64,000 bases of DNA. Source: a virus. Shown piece after piece: positions 21,556 through 30,193 of this stretch. Position 1 is the stretch's first letter, and every line of letters starts with the position of its first letter. The position numbers and the translations under genes are program-made. The stretch spans positions 1 to 64,000 of IMG/VR virus record IMGVR_UViG_3300049846_002551; one strand, written 5' to 3'. The notes beneath the pieces are model-generated. The model saw only the letters and a list, made by a program, of their open reading frames with translations, had not been told where the DNA came from and searched no databases.

Positions 21556-23124
21556 ATGGCAGACGTACCAGAATTACTCGAATCCATTGAAGATGCTCCG
21601 TTGCGCTATGTATTTGGCGATTTAGAAGTGGAGAAAGCGGCAGGAGATGACCGTATGGTTATGTCCGGGTTTTTAAGCACACCACGAGTGGATTTATCGA
21701 AGGAAGTTGTCGAAACAGATTGTTTTGAGAAATATCTCTCTTACTATCAGCGTAATCCGATTTATTGCTATAACCACGATAAGTCCCTGCCTATTGGTCG
21801 AGTAGCGAATCCCCGCATCATAAAGTCTGGACAGAAAACAGGCTTGTATCTAGAGGGGATTACGCTGTCTCCCATTCCTATTGTTAAAGATTTTCTTTGG
21901 ATTTTGATTAAAGATGGAGTTCTAACTCAGCAATCGGCGGGATTCTTATCTTATGCCGGAAAGTACGTTAACGATGTTTATCACCATATTTTAGGGTACT
22001 TGTTGGAAGGTAGCCTTGTGTCAATTGCGTGTAATCCTGAAGCTGTATTAGACACAGTTAAATCAGTTTTTGGAGTAGTTCCCGAAGGTTATCATCAATA
22101 TGATAGTTTAGGGGATTTAGTGCAAGCGTATGAAAAAGGGGTGATTCGTTTACCTTCGGAAGTACGCAGTACGTTTTCTAGATCGGTTCCTGAAATTCAA
22201 TCTTCTGTAAGTGAAAAAACAATGTCTAATCAATTGAGCCATGTTAAGTCAAACGCTGTTATTCCGGATTTTGCTGATGCTGAAGTTCTTGCTTCCGTGG
22301 AAAGCGCGTATGATCCAGATGGTGTTGCACTAGCTAAACCACACCGCAACGCGAAAGATTACAAAGTTGTTTGTGATCTGATTCATGCGGCAAAGTCTGA
22401 AGTTCGTGGAAGCTATTTATTTCAGATAGCGGTGCCAACCGACAAAGGCTTCAAATATGATTGGAATTGTATTGCGATGTCGATGTCGCGTGTTCTTGGT
22501 GCAAATGGTGGAGCGCATTTTACTCGTGAACAGAAGTCAGCAATCATTGATAGAATTGCTGAAGGTTATCGTGCGTTGGAGAAGAAACTTCCGGTGGTGG
22601 AGTTTAATGACGGTGAGGTAGCTGTTGATAAGCTTATGCCTGAATTTCTTGAGACTCTTGCTTACAAAGACGTTATTTTTAACGAAGGTGAGAAAGAGGC
22701 TGTGCGTTTTTCTTTCTTACAACAGAATGTCCAAAGTGTAACTGATGCGCTGGTTTCTTATCAGAAAGATGGTGAGATTCCGGACGCTGTTAAAGAAGTA
22801 ATAAAAGCCATCGGCGGGTACGTTGATATTTCTATCTATGCATCGGTTCGTGATCCACAAGCATTGGCGTTTATGAGTAGTGTGATGTCGATGTTGGAGG
22901 ATTACGTAACCCCTTCAGACCCTGCAACGGTTATTGCGCCTGAATACTATATGGATTCACCGGAAGCGTTGCGAAAGTTTGCCGCGCATATTCTGGAAAG
23001 AGCAGATGCTTTAGAAAGGTCGCCAAAAGCTGAAACTAAGTCAGAGGTTTCAGGGATTACGTTCGGGCAGATTAAAGAATTGCTAGAAACCGTGGGTCAG
23101 GTGGACCCAATCTTTTTAAAGTAG
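21556..23124 (+). CDS. Prohead protease, possibly with fused scaffold domain
   Basis: A 522-residue protein. I chose the ATG at 21556 because GTGAGGTG lies just before it and TAAAAT about 15 nt upstream; the frame opens 15 nt earlier. Residues about 34-155 are an HK97-type prohead protease (S78): VDLSKEVVETDCF, NPIYCYNHDKSLPIGR with the likely catalytic H74, GVLTQQSAGF with the likely nucleophile S127, and LLEGSLVSIACNPEAV. The remaining 360 residues are mostly helical and far longer than the minimal 200-residue enzyme, so they may serve as an internal scaffold. It lies directly before the capsid gene. Confidence 0.85.
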   Translation: MADVPELLESIEDAPLRYVFGDLEVEKAAGDDRMVMSGFLSTPRVDLSKEVVETDCFEKYLSYYQRNPIYCYNHDKSLPIGRVANPRIIKSGQKTGLYLEGITLSPIPIVKDFLWILIKDGVLTQQSAGFLSYAGKYVNDVYHHILGYLLEGSLVSIACNPEAVLDTVKSVFGVVPEGYHQYDSLGDLVQAYEKGVIRLPSEVRSTFSRSVPEIQSSVSEKTMSNQLSHVKSNAVIPDFADAEVLASVESAYDPDGVALAKPHRNAKDYKVVCDLIHAAKSEVRGSYLFQIAVPTDKGFKYDWNCIAMSMSRVLGANGGAHFTREQKSAIIDRIAEGYRALEKKLPVVEFNDGEVAVDKLMPEFLETLAYKDVIFNEGEKEAVRFSFLQQNVQSVTDALVSYQKDGEIPDAVKEVIKAIGGYVDISIYASVRDPQALAFMSSVMSMLEDYVTPSDPATVIAPEYYMDSPEALRKFAAHILERADALERSPKAETKSEVSGITFGQIKELLETVGQVDPIFLK

Positions 23125-23228
23125 CTTAATCTGGATTTTTAAAAAACTGCTTTTTGCGTTACATAATGTCACTCAGACTTCGTTAGTCGGGGATCAACCC
23201 AGAAATTTTACGAGGTTGGAGAAACATA

Positions 23229-25013
23229 ATGAGTGATACAGAAAATAAAGAAGTTGGTACTCCAGGTGTTCCCGACAACGCTCAGGCTGTGCCTGAAATT
23301 CCGGTGACTCTTGAAACGGCGAAGGCCCTAGGTTATGATAGTGTTGAAGCACTTCAAGAAAAGCTAAAAGCGGCTCAGAACTTGAATAAGAGTTCTGAAA
23401 CTATTGCCTCTTTAGTAACTGCTCTTACTGATTCGGTTCAGGCTTTGACTACTGCTACGAATGCTTATCGTGAGGAAAAAGTCAAACAAATCCAAGAGGA
23501 TGAGTTTGATGCTCTTGCGAAAGAAAAGATCGTTGCCACGTTTAAAGCCCTTCCGGAAAATGATGAGCGGAGACAGGAAATTGCAAAAGAACTGAAGCAA
23601 GCGGGTTATGGAGCGAACGACATCAGTCTCGTCTTAACCGGAACTGAATTGCAGAAGACATTACTGCGTCCAGTTTCAAAAACTAATAAATACTCCGATG
23701 AATATCGAGAATTTCGAAAAGCATGGGATTTGACTTGGATTCTTGCCGCGTTTTACAAAGGGGTTGGCGAAGGTGCCAACTCTGATGACGTGGCTATTAA
23801 GCCAGAATTGTTGATGAAAGCCGCTGATCGTCTCGATATGGCGGGTTTGTACGGTATGGATAAAGTCAAAGAGAGCATTGAAGATGCGCGTCAGAAGGCT
23901 ATGTCAGATACGACAGGTTATGGTGGGGATTGGATTCCAACCATTTTGTCTGGCGACATGGTTGCGGACGTTTGGCTTGCTCTGCAAGTTGCGGCGTTGT
24001 TCCGACGTTACCAGATGCCTTCTAAGACTTTTGAAGTTCCGATTCGAACGAGTCGTGCTCGTGCGTTTTTGGTTGACGAAACTACTGGCGATACGAGTGT
24101 TGGTGATGCAACTCCGTTCTTCGCTAACCAGATTCGTCCGTCCAGTATGGGAACTTCGAAAGTTACGTTCCTTGCAAGAAAGCTTGGTGCTGTTATCTTC
24201 GTCTCGGATGAGTTGGAGCAGGATAGCATCATTGCAATCTTGGAAATGCTTCGTGAAGAAATTCTTTACGGAATGGCAGATGCAATCGAGGACGCAACGA
24301 TTAATGGAACCTATGGAACTTCCCTTGGCGCAGTACAAGGCAAGATGGATAACGCGGCGGCTGGTGCTGGTGATCGATTGTGGTCAGATAGTGGCGCGGG
24401 TATTCGAGATTCACGTGCGGCTTGGAATGGTTTGCGTTTTGAAACCTTCCTTTCAAACGTGACGACAATTGATGGTGCGCCTTCATCGTCTTGGGCCGCA
24501 GAAGGTCTGGACTTTTATCGTAATGCTCGAAAGGAGATGGGCAAGTATGGTGCTGTAACTACAGATGACCTAGTTTGGTTAATCTCGCCAGAACAGCACA
24601 TTGAATTGCTCAAACTCAATCAAGTTATTACGATGGACAAGATTGGAGATCGTGCCACTGTTTTGAGTGGTCAGATCGGGATGCTTGACGGAGTTCCGCT
24701 TGTGATTAGTCCGAGAATTTACAGCAACTTGAACAACAAGGGCTTTTTCTCGAACGGTAGTGCTGAAACTCCTGGTGCAGGTAACGGCTCTTTGACGGGT
24801 GTTGCATCATCCGCAACTGATAATAAGACTACTTCGGTCTTAGTTAATCGACGTGGGTTTGCATTCGGAGATCGTCAAATGATTCGTGCGGAATCCGAGC
24901 GACAACCACTAGCAGGTCAGCGTTATGTCATGGCAACGGCTCGAATGGACTTCAAGAAGTTGTTCGAGACGGCAGAGCCTCTGTCTAACTTGATCTACAA
25001 CTTAGCGAAGTAA
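23229..25013 (+). CDS. Major capsid protein (HK97 fold) with N-terminal scaffold region
   Basis: A 594-residue protein. The first 200 residues are helical, acidic and coiled (SETIASLVTALTDSVQALTT), as in the HK97 delta domain that is cut off by the prohead protease. The capsid fold starts near residue 230 (TTGYGGDWIPTILSGDMVAD) and includes LARKLGAVIFVSDELEQDSI, DAIEDATINGTYGTSLGAVQ, VWLISPEQHIELLKL and LDGVPLVISPRI, ending ERQPLAGQRYVMATARMDF. GGAG stands 7 nt before the ATG. A strong terminator follows, separating this high-level mRNA from the connector genes. Confidence 0.92.
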   Translation: MSDTENKEVGTPGVPDNAQAVPEIPVTLETAKALGYDSVEALQEKLKAAQNLNKSSETIASLVTALTDSVQALTTATNAYREEKVKQIQEDEFDALAKEKIVATFKALPENDERRQEIAKELKQAGYGANDISLVLTGTELQKTLLRPVSKTNKYSDEYREFRKAWDLTWILAAFYKGVGEGANSDDVAIKPELLMKAADRLDMAGLYGMDKVKESIEDARQKAMSDTTGYGGDWIPTILSGDMVADVWLALQVAALFRRYQMPSKTFEVPIRTSRARAFLVDETTGDTSVGDATPFFANQIRPSSMGTSKVTFLARKLGAVIFVSDELEQDSIIAILEMLREEILYGMADAIEDATINGTYGTSLGAVQGKMDNAAAGAGDRLWSDSGAGIRDSRAAWNGLRFETFLSNVTTIDGAPSSSWAAEGLDFYRNARKEMGKYGAVTTDDLVWLISPEQHIELLKLNQVITMDKIGDRATVLSGQIGMLDGVPLVISPRIYSNLNNKGFFSNGSAETPGAGNGSLTGVASSATDNKTTSVLVNRRGFAFGDRQMIRAESERQPLAGQRYVMATARMDFKKLFETAEPLSNLIYNLAK

Positions 25014-25030
25014 CCTGAGTTGAACGTATG

Positions 25031-25070
25031 AACAGGGAACTGTATGTTTTTACAGTTCCCTGTTTTGTTG
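25031..25070 (+). terminator. Strong intrinsic terminator after the capsid gene
   Basis: A perfect 14-bp stem (25031-25044 with 25051-25064; AACAGGGAACTGTA and its complement) around TGTTTT, followed by TTTGTTG. A promoter-like GGTATTAT follows at about 25075, restarting transcription for the connector genes. Confidence 0.85.
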
Positions 25071-25101
25071 TAAGGTATTATGATTTGGAGGTTTTCCAAG
25101 T

Positions 25102-25560
25102 ATGAAATATCAAGAAACTTTTCACTACAAAGGGTTGATGAACGTTTCAGTTCAAAAGTACGCGACCAACCTATTTGTGTTAAATCCACAACAAGCGGTT
25201 ATTCTAGAAGCGGATGTAGCGGATAAGGTTGTCGAGAATGCTGGAGTTACTGTTGCGTTTCTGAATCAAGAGTTTGTGGACCGATGTGTAGAACGTGGGT
25301 TTCCAGAATGTAAGGAAGTTTTTAATGTGGAACCTGCTATGGCTGACATGGGTGAAGGTGCCCCCCCTTTTTTAGGAAATGGTGGGGTGTCTTTAAGCGG
25401 CAAGTCACCTCAATATCAGTTGGTGTGGAACGGGCGTCCACGAACGGGCCTGTTCTGGAGAGTTCCAATAAAGGAGATATCAGCGAAAAAGAATTCTATG
25501 CGATCACCGCGCACTCAAAAAAACGCTGAAAAGAAAGGTCCAACTTTAAACAAGAAGTAA
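25102..25560 (+). CDS. Small structural protein with in-frame slippery run
   Basis: A 152-residue protein with GGAGG before its ATG. The N-terminal 85 residues are alpha/beta (NLFVLNPQQAVILEADVADK). At 25360-25374 codons GCC CCC CCT TTT TTA form two consecutive in-frame X XXY YYZ heptamers (C CCC CCT and T TTT TTA). After them the zero frame encodes a basic tail ending GPTLNKK that stops 3 nt before the next ATG, while the -1 frame is open for about 50 codons (RKWWGVFKRQ to FYAITAHSKKR). Either may be used. A homopolymer sequencing error is also possible. Its place suggests a head decoration or connector protein; no family recognised. Confidence 0.6.
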   Translation: MKYQETFHYKGLMNVSVQKYATNLFVLNPQQAVILEADVADKVVENAGVTVAFLNQEFVDRCVERGFPECKEVFNVEPAMADMGEGAPPFLGNGGVSLSGKSPQYQLVWNGRPRTGLFWRVPIKEISAKKNSMRSPRTQKNAEKKGPTLNKK

Positions 25561-25563
25561 TCA

Positions 25564-26217
25564 ATGTCAAAAGGATACATTCAACCGTCAGAAGTAGCGA
25601 TAAGTCTTGGGTACGATTTATCGGATACCCAATTTCTTGCAGAGATCGCGGTTGCCATTGAGTTTTGTGAAGGTCATGTGGATCAATATTGCAAGACAGA
25701 ATTTCAATGGCAACCGTCTGCATCTAAAGTTTATGACGGCACAGGCACGGGCATGCTTACGCTTGGTGCCTATCTTAGGCGGCTTGAATCTGTGTGGTTG
25801 CTTGATACCACAAATGAACGTTCAAGTGAGTTGAGTGATGTGGTAGCTGAACCTACGCCGTTGCAGTCGAATCGTGCTTATACTTGGTTACAACGTAGAC
25901 CTATACTTAATTCTCTAGGTGAATCAATTGTTGATAACGTGTTTCCTTTAGGTTTAGCGAGTGTGGAAGTAGTAGGGGATTGGGGCTGGAAACCGGATGA
26001 AATGCCGACTGCTATTCGTAATGCTATGACTTATGCGGTCAAGCATTTTTTTGACCTTAGAATCTATAACGATTTGGTGCAAATGGATAGTGGTTTGGGG
26101 CGCACTACGGTTTACAAAACACCTAAACAAGGGGTGGATTTGCCTGTTGATTTTCTTCCGGAGGTAAGTAGAAGAATTTTGGATGGATGGAGAAATAGAT
26201 CATTCTTTAGGGCGTGA
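25564..26217 (+). CDS. Head-tail connector (gp6/gp15-like adaptor)
   Basis: A 217-residue, mostly helical protein. The N-terminus (MSKGYIQPSEVAISLGYDLS; AIEFCEGHVDQYCKTEF) and the pattern YDGTGTGMLTLGAYLRRLES, then IRNAMTYAVKHFFDLRI, fit head-tail adaptor proteins that dock under the portal. It follows the usual order after capsid and begins 3 nt after the previous stop. Confidence 0.65.
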   Translation: MSKGYIQPSEVAISLGYDLSDTQFLAEIAVAIEFCEGHVDQYCKTEFQWQPSASKVYDGTGTGMLTLGAYLRRLESVWLLDTTNERSSELSDVVAEPTPLQSNRAYTWLQRRPILNSLGESIVDNVFPLGLASVEVVGDWGWKPDEMPTAIRNAMTYAVKHFFDLRIYNDLVQMDSGLGRTTVYKTPKQGVDLPVDFLPEVSRRILDGWRNRSFFRA

Positions 26218-26223
26218 TGCATT

Positions 26224-26598
26224 GTGATTAATATCAAGTTTTCCATTTCTATTCCAACTTATAACTCCGCACATAAACGCTATGTGATGGGGGATACACC
26301 AGTTTATACCGATTTAGTGGGGGCTTTTGCAGAAATACAAACTACTCTAGAAAGTGAGATTGTTAGAGGTAGTGATGGTGATAGGCCCATACGTTATCGA
26401 TTATTATTCCAACGGCTACCTGCTTTAGATGATATTCGTGTGGGTTCTATTATTGAGGTTACACATAAGCGGCATCCAGTCACTAATAGCTGGGTTAAGC
26501 AGTCGGTGATCGCGCAGTATATTATTCAATCAGAAACTGACGTGCAGTTTATTGGCAACGAAATCAATCTGGGTCTAGTTAGGAAGGATCAACAATGA
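26224..26598 (+). CDS. Putative head-closure protein
   Basis: A 124-residue beta-rich protein from GTG at 26224. LESEIVRGSDGDRPIRYRLL, then DDIRVGSIIEVTHKRHP and YIIQSETDVQFIGNEINL, suggest a small barrel like the stopper proteins that close the head after packaging. The call rests on length, strand pattern and position between adaptor and gp10-like gene. It overlaps the next gene by 4 nt. Confidence 0.5.
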   Translation: MINIKFSISIPTYNSAHKRYVMGDTPVYTDLVGAFAEIQTTLESEIVRGSDGDRPIRYRLLFQRLPALDDIRVGSIIEVTHKRHPVTNSWVKQSVIAQYIIQSETDVQFIGNEINLGLVRKDQQ

Positions 26599-27224
26599 GA
26601 GGTAACCCTAAGAACCTAACGCATGGTAAACGTGTTCTACGTTTTGATGTGAAGTTTGCGAATCAAGCCCAGATTGAAAAATCGATGTTGTCGGTGGTTC
26701 AGAATTTTGATCGGGATTTGCGTAATGAAATTATGAATGATGCTACGGTTATGCTCGAAGCACGAGCAGTTCACTATATTCGTGAAGGTAAAAAAGAGTC
26801 TAGAGTGCCGCGTGATAACCCCCGATCACAAGGACTTGAACATTCTTTCCGTTCATTTTTTCATGAAACAGACTCGGTGCAAGTGACGATGGGTGAAGGT
26901 ATTTCATATGCACGGATACATAATTTGCCGATTGGTCAAACGCGAACTATCGTTCCACATAATGGAAAATGGTTGTTGTTTCGGTGGTATCGATTGGACA
27001 AGAAAAGCCGTATTGCGGCGAGGTCAGTCGAGAAACCTGGTATTGCATTTTGGGATCGAGCACTAGATGATGTTCGTAAGAACATGAAAAAACTCATGGC
27101 GAAGAAGCTTAAGGAGCTAACTGCTATGGGAAGAACTGATATTTTTTTATCTACAGGTGCTCACGTTAAGCGTGGTCCACGTTTGAGAAATAATGCCAAA
27201 GTGAGAAGCATGCGTTATGACTGA
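26595..27224 (+). CDS. HK97 gp10-like neck/tail-completion protein
   Basis: A 209-residue basic protein. The central ISYARIHNLPIGQTRTIVPH, then GKWLLFRW, is the hallmark of gp10-like proteins (YArihE.G....I.PkngkaL.f), which join tail terminator and head. The N-terminal helix (IEKSMLSVVQNFDRDLRNEI) is also typical. It overlaps both neighbours by a few bases. Confidence 0.7.
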   Translation: MRGNPKNLTHGKRVLRFDVKFANQAQIEKSMLSVVQNFDRDLRNEIMNDATVMLEARAVHYIREGKKESRVPRDNPRSQGLEHSFRSFFHETDSVQVTMGEGISYARIHNLPIGQTRTIVPHNGKWLLFRWYRLDKKSRIAARSVEKPGIAFWDRALDDVRKNMKKLMAKKLKELTAMGRTDIFLSTGAHVKRGPRLRNNAKVRSMRYD

Positions 27225-27924
27225 TATTCAAATGTTAAACGTGTTCACAAGTATGTTGGAGCGCACTTTTCCAACGACGATTGACTCTATCGCACTTACT
27301 AGCTTTGGTGGATTGCAATTAACGTTTGAGTCGAATGTCGAGTCAGTGGTTAATAGTTGGGAAGCAGGGCTTGTTGAATTTTTAGATGGTGATTGTGCAG
27401 GTTTGTCATTTGTAATTTCTGAGTCCAATATGGATAGTGTATTTCTTACTTCCCCGTTTTTTAACCTTAAACCTGCGGCTGGTGATCACGTAAAAATTTA
27501 CGGAGGACCGCTATCGGAAGTACGGGTTTTCGACGAGGACCCAGAGACTCTTAAGGAAGCGGTGGAATCAGGTGTTAAGTATTTTTCAACTTGTGCGATA
27601 GTGTCAGGAAGTGTCGCGTGGAGGGCTTTAGGCGCGAGAACTCGTCGGGGTGCTGAGGCGTCTCAGCGGATGTACGGGTTTGAAGTTACGTTGGAAACTA
27701 AACACATTACTGGGATTCCAACGGAATCTGATATGTATACTCAGTTCGTTGCTCTGCCGTTACTGAAAGAGCAAGTAGTGTTTTTAATCCAGGCATTTCG
27801 AACAGACGCTCAAAACCGCCTGAGTGGGGACGGGAACATCGAGTGGACTAAAGGATTTATTCAGCGTCCAGGGAACGAGGTTATGCGTGTCTATCTTATA
27901 AACTTCGATGTGGCTTTGAATTGA
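27217..27924 (+). CDS. Putative tail terminator/completion protein
   Basis: A 235-residue protein overlapping the previous gene by 8 nt. A long acidic alpha/beta sequence (MLERTFPTTIDSIALTSFGG; DHVKIYGGPLSEVRVFDEDP; YTQFVALPLLKEQVVFLIQA) occupies the tail-terminator slot between the gp10-like and tail-tube genes. It is longer than usual tail terminators (about 130-170 residues), so the call is mainly positional. Confidence 0.45.
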   Translation: MTDIQMLNVFTSMLERTFPTTIDSIALTSFGGLQLTFESNVESVVNSWEAGLVEFLDGDCAGLSFVISESNMDSVFLTSPFFNLKPAAGDHVKIYGGPLSEVRVFDEDPETLKEAVESGVKYFSTCAIVSGSVAWRALGARTRRGAEASQRMYGFEVTLETKHITGIPTESDMYTQFVALPLLKEQVVFLIQAFRTDAQNRLSGDGNIEWTKGFIQRPGNEVMRVYLINFDVALN

Positions 27925-27998
27925 TTTTTTAAATCCTTTCCCAGATTTATAACTAAATGGGCAGAATGGTGGATAATACGGGGTGCTGAGTACTGAAG

Positions 27999-28298
27999 AT
28001 GCCAGAAACGAAAGAACCTACTTTGAACAAAGCGTCTAAGGCTGAAAAGCCAGTAGACGAAGAGCCGAAGGATGAACCGGGGGTTGTTCCAATTCAAACG
28101 GAACCTGAGCCACAACCGACTAGCATAAAAGTGAAATATGTAGGGGGCCAAGGGATCGAGTTGGCATATCCTCTTTCTAATGGTTTGCGGTCTTTTGTAG
28201 CAGGGAAGGTTTACGAGTTGAAAAACTATGGTGATTACTGTAGGTTGATTGAAGCAAGTAAACATTTCGTGGAAGTAAAAGAGGAATCAGCGAGGTAA
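27999..28298 (+). CDS. Small acidic/Pro-rich protein with beta C-terminus
   Basis: A 99-residue protein. Residues 1-45 are disordered, rich in Glu, Lys and Pro (KEPTLNKASKAEKPVDEEPK). Residues 46-99 form a compact domain (IKVKYVGGQGIELAYPLSNG; GKVYELKNYGDYCRLIEA), like small phage proteins found next to tail-tube genes. The phrase EPTLNKA resembles the GPTLNKK tail of 25102..25560. It ends 6 nt before the tail-tube ATG. Confidence 0.55.
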   Translation: MPETKEPTLNKASKAEKPVDEEPKDEPGVVPIQTEPEPQPTSIKVKYVGGQGIELAYPLSNGLRSFVAGKVYELKNYGDYCRLIEASKHFVEVKEESAR

Positions 28299-28304
28299 CA
28301 AGAA

Positions 28305-30116
28305 ATGTCCGTGAATTTTGAAACCACTCCTATTTATCCAGATTCGGCGTCTCGTCGTACTGATGGAAGTACGATTGACTCAGGCTCTGGAGCATCGACT
28401 GCTAATCGTTTTTTATTAGGGCTGGAATCTTCGGGAGGTAATTCTCCGGGATTCCATGCGTTGTTGCGTTTTGCTACTGGAGACGTAATTACCGATGAGG
28501 ATATGACGGTAGTTCGTGCGCGGTTGCGTATTAATGCTCAAGCTAGATCAACACTTGGTGCAAACTACTCTTGGTATGCGTGGGCCTCAGACTTTGGTTC
28601 TGGTGCGTTAGCAGTAGCAGATTACAATCAACCGTATAGCAATGATGCGATTACAGCGGCGACGTTGCGTGTTCCGATTGGTGTGTTGTTTGCTACAGGT
28701 GGAACCGTGACTGATGGTACGGTTGGTGAAGTTGCGATTCCGAACCGTTTTATTAAGAAGGGTTCTGGGAATGTGTCGGACTTTGAAGTTCGTCCATACT
28801 TCGCTTCAACCTTACCTGCTGGTGCAAACCTTAACATCTATGGTATTGATTCTGGAGTAGGTACTGCTAGACCACGAATCATTGGGTGGGCATATACCGA
28901 TGCAGAATTGATGGCGCAGAATCCGTATCGGTTCCAAGCGGTTGGCGCGGAAACGTTTGTTGCGTTCCAATTAGAGAATTCGGCTGGTCGAGCTATGAAA
29001 GCGGGGATTTTGTTGGATGCACGGAACACCACACTTGACTCCCATGCTGTTAACTTGGAAAGCCAATCGCTCACTCGTCAACGTGCGCGTCCGCGTAAAG
29101 TTGCGGTAGGCAGAGCAGGGGCGGGTGGTGATTTCACTTTCGAGGTGACACCTGAAAAGTGGATTCCGCTTATGCTTGGGATGATGAACTACATCGGTAC
29201 TGAGGATGTTTCATCGGCTTATGGCGGAAGCAATTCTGGAGTCAATGAGCACTATTTCCGTACAGGCGATATCGACGATGTGAAAACGTTCACGTTTGTA
29301 CAGCGTCGAGGCCCGTTTCGACATGTTTATCCGGGTGCCATGATTTCAAGTATGGATTTTAGTGCATCGTTGGATGAGATTGTGACTGCTGGTGTGGCAG
29401 TTGAAGCGAGATCAGAATACAACTATGATGCCGATGCGTCTGGTATTAATGATGCGAACTTGCTGTTAGGTTCGGCGGGTTATGATACTGTTGCTAACTC
29501 GGTGTTGTCGTTTGTAGGTGCACAGGTTTTGTTTGATGACAATGTTGATAGAGGTATCGTTCAAAACTTCTCACTTTCATTGCGACAAGACGTGAATGAA
29601 CGTCGGGGTATGAACCGCAAGCGCGATCCGTTTGGTCACTTTCCTCTCGGATTTCGTGCTGAGTTAAGATTCAGTCTTTACTTAGAAAATGAAATTCAGA
29701 TGCGTAAATATCTTGGTGTGGAGCATAAGGACTTCCCGTTCAACGCAGAGAAACGGATTGTGTTCCAGAAGGTCGAGTTTAGGTTGGCTGGTGCGGGTGG
29801 AACGGGTACAGAGTTCCTAACTGATCAAACAACTTATCGACAAGAATTTATCTTTACTGTTCCCAAGGGTATGTACTTGACTTCAAGTAAGCCTGTGAAC
29901 GGTGAAGCAGGAATTATGATGGACTGTACGCTTGTAGGTACATACGACAGCACAACTCAGGACCCAACGCCTGGTGATAGCGGAAATGTTGGAACTCCTG
30001 AAAACGGCAACGTGGAGCTAACTATTCGAAACTCCGAAGCGGCTACGGTGTTTACGGCTCCAGATGAGACTATTCCCAACCTCATCACCGTTCTTCCTGC
30101 GGGTACGAGTATCTAA
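28305..30116 (+). CDS. Major tail tube protein with extra surface domains
   Basis: A 603-residue protein. Residues about 1-200 form a beta-sandwich (RFLLGLESSGGNSPGFHALL; FEVRPYFASTLPAGANLNIY). The tube core is about 210-540 (TFVAFQLENSAGRAMKAGIL; GGDFTFEVTPEKWIPLMLGM; SLSLRQDVNERRGMNRKRDP; YRQEFIFTVPKGMYLTSSKP), and an acidic Gly/Pro linker leads to a short strand-rich end. Tube proteins of siphophages are often 150-300 residues, so this one carries about 300 residues of exposed decoration. GAGG lies just before the ATG. It is followed by a hairpin and then the tail-chaperone gene. Confidence 0.8.
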   Translation: MSVNFETTPIYPDSASRRTDGSTIDSGSGASTANRFLLGLESSGGNSPGFHALLRFATGDVITDEDMTVVRARLRINAQARSTLGANYSWYAWASDFGSGALAVADYNQPYSNDAITAATLRVPIGVLFATGGTVTDGTVGEVAIPNRFIKKGSGNVSDFEVRPYFASTLPAGANLNIYGIDSGVGTARPRIIGWAYTDAELMAQNPYRFQAVGAETFVAFQLENSAGRAMKAGILLDARNTTLDSHAVNLESQSLTRQRARPRKVAVGRAGAGGDFTFEVTPEKWIPLMLGMMNYIGTEDVSSAYGGSNSGVNEHYFRTGDIDDVKTFTFVQRRGPFRHVYPGAMISSMDFSASLDEIVTAGVAVEARSEYNYDADASGINDANLLLGSAGYDTVANSVLSFVGAQVLFDDNVDRGIVQNFSLSLRQDVNERRGMNRKRDPFGHFPLGFRAELRFSLYLENEIQMRKYLGVEHKDFPFNAEKRIVFQKVEFRLAGAGGTGTEFLTDQTTYRQEFIFTVPKGMYLTSSKPVNGEAGIMMDCTLVGTYDSTTQDPTPGDSGNVGTPENGNVELTIRNSEAATVFTAPDETIPNLITVLPAGTSI

Positions 30117-30142
30117 CAAGTACAGTCCGTATTGTTGACAGG

Positions 30143-30168
30143 TAGGGTGCTTTGAAAAAGGCACCCTA
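30143..30168 (+). terminator. Hairpin between tail tube and chaperone genes
   Basis: TAGGGTGC (30143-30150) pairs with GCACCCTA (30161-30168) and can extend inward with U-G and U-A pairs. The T-run after it is weak, so termination may be partial. That would reduce chaperone expression relative to the tube protein. Confidence 0.5.
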
Positions 30169-30178
30169 TTCTGGTTAT

Positions 30179-30186
30179 GGCATACT
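30179..30186 (+). promoter_or_regulatory. Leaderless promoter -10 (GGCATACT) of the tail chaperone
   Basis: CATACT preceded by GG ends 7 nt before the ATG at 30194. It supports that ATG over an in-frame TTG at 30152, which lies inside the hairpin. Confidence 0.45.
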
Positions 30187-30193
30187 AAGTTGT

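Noticed and set aside
23125-23228. Promoter before the capsid gene (TTGCGT, CATAAT)
   Set aside because: Both hexamers are weak and spacing is wrong; the capsid ATG has a good ribosome-binding site and may be read from upstream.
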